Assembly: GCF_032118995.1 (NCBI RefSeq)
Contig: NC_092654.1
Span: 15,057,784 to 15,121,783 of the forward strand
DNA from: Asterias amurensis
Lineage: Eukaryota > Echinodermata > Asteroidea > Forcipulatida > Asteriidae
Direction of reading: 5' to 3'
Length of the DNA: 64,000 nt
The notes under the pieces were generated by a model. The model made no database searches and was not told where the DNA came from. It saw only the letters and a program-made list of their open reading frames with translations. The position numbers were made by a program, and so were the translations under genes. Positions 59,101 to 64,000 of the stretch are shown in pieces. Position 1 is the first letter of the stretch. Each line of letters starts with the position of its first letter.

Positions 59101-60603
59101 GGTAGTATAAAACATGGTGAGAAATGGCTCCCTCTGAAGTAATGTAGTTTTCGAGAAAGAAGTTATTTTCCACGAATTTGATTTCAAGACCTCAGCTTTA
59201 GAATTTGAGGTGTCGAAATCAAGCATCTGAACGCACACAACTTCGTGTGACAACTTCGACGACCAATTGAGCTCAAATTTTCACAGATTGGTTATTTTGT
59301 GCATATGTTGAGATACATTAAGTGATAAGACATGGTCTTTGACAATTACCAATAGTGTCAAGTGTCTTTAAGTAAAATTACAAATTTGAATAGAGCATAA
59401 CATTTAAGGTTTTAATGCAAACCCCATGTTGATACCTTCTTTGGTTCAAAATTTGGAAATTAGAAACACCAAGAGATTCCAGGCAATGAAACTGAGTAAA
59501 AAAAGAGTTTAAAGTCGAGTTGTTTATTGAACATAAACTGGCACATTCTCTTTCAATGCTAACTTTAACACTTGATGTTATATATCAGGAAGGAAGTGGT
59601 CACTATCAAATAAAATAAATTTGTGCATTTAAATTTACAAACAAAAATATATTGGAAAATGTCACAGTTTTTGGAATGTTTCTCTATTCTTATATTTCCG
59701 ACAAGCAACCCATTTAGCTTGACCGAATCAGATATTGTGAATATATAAAAACACTAATATGAGTAAGATCACTGCCTTGAACCAAGACTACATCATTGAA
59801 AACTGAGCTGGAATGAAATCAAAGATCCCTTAAAAAAAAAGTTGATTAAAAATGCAAGTGAACTGGTGCATGTGAAAGGTGCTAATGGCAGGTGCAGTTA
59901 TATGATCGTGCTTGACACTGAGTCATCCAATTTTCGTCACATGATAACGATTTCAGCCAAAACATTCAACACTTGTGGCCTTAAATTCACAACAAGAGAA
60001 GCAATTACATCACTGTTCTTTAGGAAGAATACTTGAGAGATGGTGATTATAATCTGGCTGACAAATGTTTCTTTCTAGACATTTTGTCATCAGACTAATA
60101 TAGCAATATAACATATATTTGAATCATGTTTCATTGATGATGTAAGAACACTTGCATAAATCGTCTTGTAACAGATGTGTCTACGTGTATCTCTGCTCAG
60201 AAAGGAGGTTTTAGGGGTGATTCAAGTATCTTTTGAATTGGCAATCATGTTCGGATGCATGCTACATATGTAGATGACCAGCCAGCCCACTTTCAGGACG
60301 CTCGTAAGGCGTTTGATTCTATGTGCAGTAAGCAGTGCCATCAGGCTATTTTTTAGATATGTTGGACACTATATAGGAGTGCACTGTTTGGGTTTGGAAG
60401 TTTACTTAAAATGTTAAGTATAAAACTCATAGCCTTTCATTTTGCATGCAAGGTGGATTCTTAACTGGGATTTCATGCAAGTCAAATTCCCTTCAAGTGC
60501 TTGCGAAAGAAACAAATAAAAGTGAACATAAATGAAACATAACCATTGTTTAACTCACTGTCCAGCAATGCTTTATAAGGTACACCAAACACTTCTTTGC
60601 CGG
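35123..60603 (-). CDS. MYRIP: MYRIP/melanophilin-like Rab effector, 5' end outside window
   Basis: Exons from 5' to 3': 60603-60559, 58351-58209, 52555-50162, 49202-49071, 48362-48288, 47671-46913, 45507-45346, 43750-43618, then either 42992-42589 or 37746-37691, 36520-36448, 35196-35123. The core encodes over 1,260 aa in one continuous frame. The basis for the name is the coiled-coil block LEEKVYLSAGKVFTLEDRL ... LEDKIALTIAQVAQSESQVA ... VEAQISALQ, which follows the order and spacing I recall for the vertebrate MYRIP C-terminal region (LEENVYLAAGTVYGLE...). Known family members link Rab27 on secretory granules or melanosomes to myosin V/VIIa and actin. The Rab-binding and FYVE-like N terminus is not seen. 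MYRIP versus melanophilin cannot be settled here. Confidence 0.65.
35321..35700. mobile_element. MITE family A
   Basis: Starts CAGACACTGGACACTATTGG and ends CCAATAGCGTCCACTGCCGT. Full-length, lying in the last intron of the distal MYRIP-like form. Confidence 0.85.
36050..36437. mobile_element. Palindromic MITE, family P, copy 2
   Basis: Begins AAAGGAACACATTGCCTTAT and ends GGCAACGTGTTCCTTTAA. The central palindrome CATTTATGGGAGCCAAAAAC is as in copy 1. It ends only about 10 bp inside the intron below the 36448 donor. Confidence 0.85.
36448..36520 (-). CDS. MYRIP: MYRIP-like distal exon, middle
   Basis: Acceptor TTTTTATTTCTCACAG, donor ACAG|GTCAGT. Encodes ITERHISTLHMSIGTNDNLP then LTVT, with one base left over. 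Confidence 0.7.
37261..37415. mobile_element. MITE with GTCGGTCGCGCGATGGTCG ends
   Basis: AATATAGTCGGTCGCGCGAT at the left is mirrored by ATCGCGCGACCGACTATAAA at the right. The inner CGTCGGAAATCTTG pairs with CAAGATTTCCGTCG. AAGGCCG/CGGCCTT lies at the tips. Confidence 0.8.
37691..37746 (-). CDS. MYRIP: MYRIP-like distal exon, first
   Basis: Acceptor TTTCCATTGCAG, donor GAG|GTAAAG. It starts with two bases that complete Glu with exon 43618, then KKLKLMSEADEGTDFESE. The phase is identical to that of the competing exon at 42992. Confidence 0.7.
38061..38313. mobile_element. MITE family C
   Basis: Near-identical to 20802-21047: GGGGCCAATTTCATAGAGCT ... AGCTCTATGAAATTGGGCCC with GCTTAAGC at both ends. 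The close match suggests recent activity. Confidence 0.88.
38314..39370. other. Intronic, nothing recognised
   Basis: AT-rich sequence within the long intron between the alternative C-terminal ends. No exon or repeat family seen. Confidence 0.4.
39375..40870. repeat. Minisatellite, 46-bp unit, about 32 copies, with higher-order structure
   Basis: The unit runs GTGATGAGAGGTATCTATAC, GGCGCGCTGCCCATGGTAGC, GAGGCT. One variant has CCGTGATAACGAGGCAGTGA in place of CCATGGTAGCGAGGCTGTGA, and the two variants alternate in the left half. In the right half a block starting GCCAATGGTA at 40381 recurs at 40611, exactly 230 bp or five units later. A lone related unit lies near 29660-29695. It sits in an intron of the MYRIP-like gene. 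Confidence 0.97.
40871..42588. other. Intronic/3' region, nothing firm
   Basis: Decayed minisatellite units to about 40950, then unique sequence. Overlapping minus-strand frames at 41407-41767 lack splice support. It may include the 3' UTR of the proximal MYRIP-like form. Confidence 0.35.
42589..42992 (-). CDS. MYRIP: MYRIP-like alternative terminal exon (proximal end)
   Basis: Acceptor CATCTTTCCTGAACAG. Two bases complete Glu with exon 43618, then 133 codons from GYVPFTYGPAIQIQIPRERV to LRKHEGLGDLRGFFRS and a stop. It is acidic in the middle (DDEVELEMG), with a folded-looking end (ALRPSNAVIIRYLQEGDDET). Confidence 0.8.
43618..43750 (-). CDS. MYRIP: MYRIP-like exon, last shared exon
   Basis: Acceptor TATGTTGCCAG, donor CCCAG|GTATAT. 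44 codons, VAAVEAQISALQRSREQSTM and on to AMCNLTSP, then one leftover G. It completes the coiled coil. Confidence 0.88.
43803..44188. mobile_element. MITE family A
   Basis: Full-length: TTAAAGGCAGTAGACACTAT ... CCAATAGTGTCCACTGCCTT. Confidence 0.88.
44642..44778. mobile_element. MITE family D, intact copy
   Basis: GGGTCGATTTCACAAAGAGT at the left and ACTCTTTGTGAAATCCACCC at the right, with repeated AGGACTAGTCCTAACT inside. It is the uninterrupted reference for the copy at 49270. Confidence 0.85.
45346..45507 (-). CDS. MYRIP: MYRIP-like exon encoding the diagnostic coiled coil
   Basis: Acceptor after a poly-C tract, CCTACCTCGGTAG; donor CAG|GTAAAC. 54 codons: VYLSAGKVFTLEDRLKILQE, then RVNRVDRMSPEENIIDLEDK and IALTIAQVAQSESQ. 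This is the strongest family signature. Confidence 0.9.
45508..46912 (-). other. Intron of MYRIP-like gene
   Basis: Poly-G run at 45521-45530; a CATA repeat near 46259-46274. No other repeat family or exon recognised. Confidence 0.45.
46913..47671 (-). CDS. MYRIP: MYRIP-like exon, 253 codons
   Basis: Acceptor TTCCTCCTTTCTATCAG, donor AAG|GTAAAG, phase 0 at both ends. It begins VNSASAVRMITTTALKLLST, passes through acidic Ser-rich sequence (RRSSEEEEMCACSSSDG) and a basic patch (DKRAERRRRERKLRKSTGYK), and ends LLLYNEMAQLEEK, leading into the coiled coil. Confidence 0.92.
47672..48287 (-). other. Intron of MYRIP-like gene
   Basis: AT-rich, no repeat or exon recognised. Confidence 0.45.
48288..48362 (-). 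CDS. MYRIP: MYRIP-like exon, 25 codons
   Basis: Acceptor TCCATGGCAACAG, donor GAG|GTAGGA. EQVVEDMQILERQLAYSNTE then DASSE; a helical coiled-coil-like segment. Confidence 0.85.
48363..49070 (-). other. Intron of MYRIP-like gene
   Basis: Poly-T near 48748-48760; otherwise unremarkable. Confidence 0.45.
49071..49202 (-). CDS. MYRIP: MYRIP-like exon, 44 codons
   Basis: Acceptor GTTTGTATTGCAG, donor AAG|GTATGT. MSSIQNEVEELENVLDSLER, then an acidic Ser-rich tail (SSSDNDEEVVGPK). Confidence 0.88.
49270..49666. mobile_element. MITE family D, copy interrupted by another MITE
   Basis: GGGGTCGATTTCACAAACAG at the left and CTCTTTGTGAAATCCAACCC at the right match the intact copy at 44642. The middle is split by the element at 49358-49600. 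Confidence 0.88.
49358..49600. mobile_element. Nested 243-bp MITE with TTA duplication
   Basis: Perfect 20-bp terminal inverted repeats (GGGAGCGTCTCAAAAGTCGG and its complement), flanked by TTA at 49355-49357 and 49601-49603. Three-base TTA/TAA duplications are typical of PIF/Harbinger transposons. The interior has GAACGTTC palindromes. Removing it restores the family D sequence. Confidence 0.88.
49732..50119. mobile_element. MITE family A
   Basis: TTTAGAGGCACTGTGAACAC at the left and CCAATAGTGTCCAGTGCTTT at the right. It ends about 40 bp below the donor of the large exon. Confidence 0.82.
50162..52555 (-). CDS. MYRIP: MYRIP-like giant exon, 798 codons, disordered
   Basis: Acceptor TATTTTTTTGTGTAG, donor AAG|GTAAGT, phase 0 at both ends. 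In order: a basic start (EKKGDSGKKVRRNSGPK, VVIMDPEGEPLSKAQEANRK), long Ser/Asp/Glu-rich sequence with short hydrophobic acidic motifs (LTMEEFLDQLTSLSLS; EEIESLSLLLEMNEEIQPLL), a His-rich zone with a duplicated FKCTK...HHH motif, a Ser-Pro-rich zone with SPTQ repeats, and a final helix (DIQELANLSKKVSITQEEML). Low-complexity linker regions are usual for this family. Such a long single exon in an otherwise short-exon gene is notable. Confidence 0.93.
52556..53985 (-). other. Intron of MYRIP-like gene
   Basis: Poly-T at 52732-52749, poly-C/A at 53380-53420, AAT microsatellite at 53869-53895. The 87-codon minus frame at 53055 has no splice support. Confidence 0.45.
53990..54290 (-). mobile_element. 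tRNA-derived SINE, reversed, best copy
   Basis: Right end GCTCTTAACCGCTCGGCCAT then GACACTC is the reversed Ser/Leu-type tRNA head. GGGGATTCGAACCCACGCTC is a clean reversed B box. The body matches 29940-30205. Confidence 0.8.
54291..56853 (-). other. Intron of MYRIP-like gene
   Basis: A decayed family C MITE lies at about 55455-55615. No other exon or repeat recognised. Confidence 0.4.
56854..56916 (-). CDS. MYRIP: MYRIP-like candidate alternative first exon
   Basis: ATG at 56916-56914 reads MCCSSRVEDNPPPPCVASSS, then L, and ends at a strong donor TTG|GTAAGTAAG in phase 0, exactly what the 798-codon exon needs. An in-frame TGA lies 36 bp upstream, and no upstream AG gives a phase-compatible internal exon, so it works only as a first coding exon. 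The paired Cys at positions 2-3 could be palmitoylated. A protein starting here would lack the Rab-binding N terminus. Confidence 0.4.
56917..58208 (-). other. Intron, or promoter region of the alternative first exon
   Basis: Contains a family C MITE at 57646-57830 (CCCAATTTCATAGTGCTGCC ... AGCTCTATGAAATTGGGCCC) and a poly-T run at 57446-57459. The 97-codon plus frame at 57126 is Thr/His/Asn-rich and unsupported. Confidence 0.45.
57646..57830. mobile_element. MITE family C
   Basis: CCCAATTTCATAGTGCTGCC at the left pairs with AGCTCTATGAAATTGGGCCC at the right. Confidence 0.8.
58209..58351 (-). CDS. MYRIP: MYRIP-like exon, 47 codons
   Basis: Acceptor TTCCTGTTCACCTGACAG, donor CTT|GTAAGA. Two bases, then PDWLPLFRPQTSSVAVQAPE, DVLSDVLDSRQALEDFVFNL and PPEEEEL. 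It joins the 798-codon exon in phase 0. Confidence 0.75.
58352..60558 (-). other. Intron of MYRIP-like gene
   Basis: Contains a poly-T/G run near 58428-58450 and the family A MITE at 59016-59371. Nothing else recognised. Confidence 0.45.
59016..59371. mobile_element. MITE family A
   Basis: TTTAAAGGCAGTGGACACTA at the left and ACCAATAGTGTCAAGTGTCT at the right. Confidence 0.85.
60559..60603 (-). CDS. MYRIP: MYRIP-like candidate 45-nt exon
   Basis: Acceptor TTGCCTTTTACAG, donor GACA|GTGAGT. It encodes GKEVFGVPYKALLD with split codons; the leftover A plus AC of the next exon gives Asn, so the phase fits. It is short and therefore less certain. Confidence 0.5.
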
Positions 60604-61059
60604 CTGTAAAAGGCAACATAAAAAAAAAACAAGGGTTGCAAAACCAAAAGAAAATGTTGTAAATAAAGTCTTTGAAATCAGTTTGATTAAGGCACATTGG
60701 AGGCAAGCAAAATTGCAGTTTATTTGTGGACTGCATTTATTATTGGCTTGTTTGAATGCGTTTAGAGAATGTAAGAAGACTAAGTAAAAGAAAACCAAAC
60801 TGGTATCAGCCAGGCACATTAGTTGAAAGCTTTGAGGGGGAGGGGATGGGGTGGCCATTTATTGACGATACAGTTTAAATTTGTTTCCAGTATCCTTAAA
60901 ATTAGCCATCCTCCAGCATCCTTCACCTAAAAGGAAAAGTTATATAAATAATGCACATCTAGAATTAAAAGATGTCAGATCAAATTCAAATTGTGATGCA
61001 CACATTTTCCATCATTTTAATGTGAGGTCATAAACTTGTCTTTAGCTCTGGTGCAATGA

Positions 61060-61250
61060 GAGTCAGCTTGGCATAGTGGTGTCTTGCCTCGCCTTCCACC
61101 TCTGGGACCCCGGTTCGAATCCTACTAGGGGCACTTTGTGGATTGGGTTTTCAGTCCCAATACCTGACTGCTTGGGTTTTCCCTGTAATAACTCTCTTGA
61201 AGTTTCCTCCCACATCTAAAACTGAAATTTTGTCATTGTCTTCTCTCCTT
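61060..61250 (+). mobile_element. tRNA-derived SINE of a second family
   Basis: TTGGCATAGTGGTGTCTTGC (A box) and CCCCGGTTCGAATCCTACTA (B box) are about 35 bp apart, followed by a non-tRNA body with TTTTCCCTGTAATAACTCTC. The body differs from the SINE at 25086. Confidence 0.7.
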
Positions 61251-61425
61251 GTCCAGATGCTGAACAGACTTGACAAGAATTATCATAGAATATCACAAAA
61301 CTGAATTTGATCTTGAGCCCCTCTTTCATAATGAAAAAAATGTAAAAAAAATTATGAGAAACAAAGTAAAGCACAACAACCCCTGGAAGATCTGAAACCA
61401 TCAATCAAATTAACACATCCTCATG

Positions 61426-61798
61426 TTAAAGGCAGTGGACACTATTGGTATGTAATTACTCAAAACAATTATTAGCATAAAACCTTTCTTGGTGACAAGT
61501 AATGGGGAGAGGTTGATGGTACAAAACATCGTGAGAAACGGCTTCCTCTGAAGTGCCAAAGTTTTCGAGAAAGAAGTAATTTTCCACAAATTTGATTTCG
61601 AGACCTCAGATTTAAAACTTGAGGTCTCAAAATCAACCATCTAAATGCACACAACTTTGTGTCACAAGGGTGTTTTGTTCTTTCATTATTATCTCGAAGT
61701 TCGATGACCAATTGAGCTCAAATTTTTACAAGTTTGTTATTTTATGCATATGTTGAGATACACCAACTGTGAAGGCTAGTCTTTGACAGTGCCTTTAA
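61426..61798. mobile_element. MITE family A with shortened right end
   Basis: Left end TTAAAGGCAGTGGACACTAT is intact. The right end jumps from CTTTGACA to GTGCCTTTA, losing the CAATAGTGTCCA part. Confidence 0.8.
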
Positions 61799-64000
61799 TA
61801 GTTTGTTCACATACTTAAAGTGCCATCAATTAGCACTGTAGTTAAACTCACTTAATATGAAACATCCAAGTTCCTGGCACTCATAACCCCGCTCTAACCA
61901 AGATCTGAATCTACATTGACCTTTCATCCCAAGTCCAGGTACCCATCTCAACCAATGAGTTATATCAGTTCATCATATCATATGTCATGTAATACCAGGG
62001 AGAAGATGACCAGGCTAAGAAGTTACAGCTAGCTCAGGGGATTCAGCAGGTGCTCTGTGCCAAGGTTTGAAAGCTTGACTTATGTCCCCTCATCATGAGA
62101 AATGATTTCTGACTAAATTTCAGCTCATTTGTCAATGGTCCTTGACCAAGCGTCTGATTGGATTGCCGAAAGCCATGGAGCAAGCAAGTTTTCATATTAA
62201 GGAATCCAGTATTTCACAATCAGGGCCCAATTTCATAAAGCCTGTAAGCACAAGAATTTGCTTAGCATGAAATTTCTTCCTTGATAAAAAAATAAGATTA
62301 CCAACCAAATTTTAATTTGTTGCATATTGCTTGTTACTGGCATTCAGCTATTGTTTTCTTATCCTGAAAATCACATGAAAATTCGATTGGAAACCCTTTA
62401 TGAAATTGGGCCCAGTTCAAACCCCCAAACCTGCCTCCAATGTATTGGATCTGCTATTTCGCTGTAGTTGTGTATTATAATTTTTAATTTAATATTCAAT
62501 TAAACCCAACCATGTAAAGACTAACTAAATATTGAATTATTCAATTTTGGTTTGAAAAAAAAATGACTAGAAGAAGTTTGAACCTGCGACCTCCATTTAA
62601 CATATGTTTGAGTTCTACTAACTAATGTCGGCAGGCTCTTTATTTTGTCAAAGTCTATGTTGGGGGAGGAAGGGTGGTGAGAAGCAATACAACCTTAAGA
62701 CCATGTCACACACAGCAAGTTTTAGAGGCATTTTGGAGGCACCCAACTGCACTGCATGAAAAGGAACACTTAGCTGCCCAGTTGTTGTACATCCATTTTA
62801 CTGATCATGACAGAATCTTAATTTACCCAATGAATTTATGTGAAAATAAACAGTTGGGTGTTGTTTTTTTTGTTGGAGATTGCTGACACTGGTCATAAAC
62901 ACCATCAATCGAATACAGTTTCAGATCAATTTGCCATCATATTCATTGACACCAATTAAAAAGTAATTGTATAAACATGATGAAAAAAAATGACATAATG
63001 AAACAATCTCATAAATATCTCAGCTGAAAGTGATGTAGTCCTTGGTAAATTGTTTTTTACAAAGAAATGAATGTTTTCTAAAAAAAACACAATAAAACTA
63101 GGCAACAACCTGTCTTTTCACACTACATCAAGATAAGCAATGCACTGCTATATCTATCCATAGTAAGAAAGAGACATTTGAATGAAATTTACGAGAATGT
63201 CTTCAAAATGCGTGCTTTGCAGTTGAGGAATGGATTCTTCAGAAGCTTTTAAATGTCTCTTAAGGGATCTTCTATATGATAAAGAAGTAATCCAAATGAA
63301 AGAACGATGGGGGAAATGGTCCATCAATGTCACAGTCTCATCAGTCTATGACGTCAATGAACCCGTCTTCTTTTCATGGAGTCGCAAGGAGTGCTAGCTG
63401 CAGAAGCTTGAGTTGCTAAGCAGAATGCGGCAGACCGCAAATGCATGGGACTGAAAAATTCTTCAGATTTTAAGTTCAACTTCCTACGGGTCATTTCATG
63501 ATAGAGTGAGTCCACAGTACGTGCACTTTTAAGCATCGTCAACGGGATTGTAAACGGCGCAGTTTGATGAAGATGAAAGAGCAAATTATAGGAACATGTA
63601 CACTTAAGTGACGTGCCGCGATGGTTAAATCCAGTATTTTCTTGTTCAGGGCGGGTTGGGAATGGAAGTACTCCCAAAGGGGGAAGCGGGGGCTTGATGA
63701 GGCCGTTCCCAGACCTTCACTCATATGCTGAATCATGGAGAAAGAAAATTCTCCTACTGAAGGTTCTTTTTATGTACACAGGTCTACATGTAAATTTGCC
63801 GACTGTTATGTCGGGGATAATCCATTTTGTTCAGTTCCCCCGGGGAAAGAACTTGATCCGCGCCAAAATGAGAAGAAATCGTTGTTATTACAGTGCTGGT
63901 AAAGAACAGGAAAATTTCTTTCCATATGTTCTATGTACAACGTCAACAAGTTCAGCAGAAAAGAACAACATTTTTGTGTGTGCAGGATTTGATAAAATAT
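61799..64000. other. Non-coding to window end, one MITE
   Basis: Family C MITE at 62221-62414 (GGGCCCAATTTCATAAAGCC ... TTTATGAAATTGGGCCC) and a degraded tRNA-like piece at 62565-62640. From about 63150 the sequence is less repetitive. A 107-codon minus frame (63354-63677) has no recognised domain. The missing 5' exons of the MYRIP-like gene were not found here. Confidence 0.4.
62221..62414. mobile_element. MITE family C
   Basis: GGGCCCAATTTCATAAAGCC at the left and CCCTTTATGAAATTGGGCCC at the right. Confidence 0.8.

Noticed and set aside
60559..60603. RhoGAP domain suggested by KEVFGVPYKALL
   Set aside because: The VFGVP..LL string looks like the start of RhoGAP domains, but the next exon (PDWLPLFRPQTSS...) does not continue the fold and no arginine-finger motif is seen.
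63354..63677. 107-codon minus-strand ORF as the first exon of the MYRIP-like gene
   Set aside because: No Rab-binding or zinc-finger motif, no convincing donor leaving one base as required by the exon at 60603, and composition does not look coding.

Overview
The window is eukaryotic, intron-rich, AT-rich nuclear DNA packed with short non-autonomous repeats. The repeat style (many palindromic MITE-like families, tRNA-derived SINEs) and gene content suggest a marine invertebrate deuterostome, most likely an echinoderm such as a sea star. That placement is inference; no barcode gene is present. There is no bacterial operon, CRISPR array or rRNA.

Three multi-exon genes can be built by hand from splice signals, and the reading frame stays open across every junction. 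(1) Gene A, plus strand, 6755-12351: eight coding exons, about 294 aa, product not recognised. An intronic 29-bp minisatellite (9000-10260), whose unit carries a 3'-splice-site-like motif, sits just upstream of a 25-nt microexon. (2) An ankyrin gene, plus strand, 18036-26942: nine coding exons, 271 aa, every intron in phase 0, an internally duplicated ankyrin module, and a C-terminal CVIS prenylation box. (3) A MYRIP/melanophilin-like Rab-myosin linker gene, minus strand, from 60603 down to 35123. It has a 798-codon disordered exon, a conserved C-terminal coiled coil, two phase-compatible alternative C-terminal ends, and a candidate alternative first exon at 56854-56916. Its N-terminal Rab-binding/FYVE-like part was not found and should lie beyond 64000.

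Region by region: 1-6700 holds a GATCGCGC foldback repeat, a TATA/NRF-1-like promoter candidate, a LINE 3' fragment and several MITEs. 6.7-14 kb is gene A and its 3' UTR. 14-17.9 kb is repeat-rich intergenic DNA, including a MITE with a paired empty site and an 89-bp perfect hairpin flanked by 9-bp direct repeats. 18-29.5 kb is the ankyrin gene and its probable 3' UTR. 29.5-35 kb is AT-rich non-coding sequence. 35-60.6 kb is the MYRIP-like gene, with a 46-bp minisatellite (39.37-40.87 kb) in the intron that separates its alternative ends. 60.6-64 kb is upstream intron or intergenic DNA with SINE and MITE copies.

The genes show no obvious pathway link to each other. All exon calls come from reading frame, splice consensus and phase, not from transcripts.
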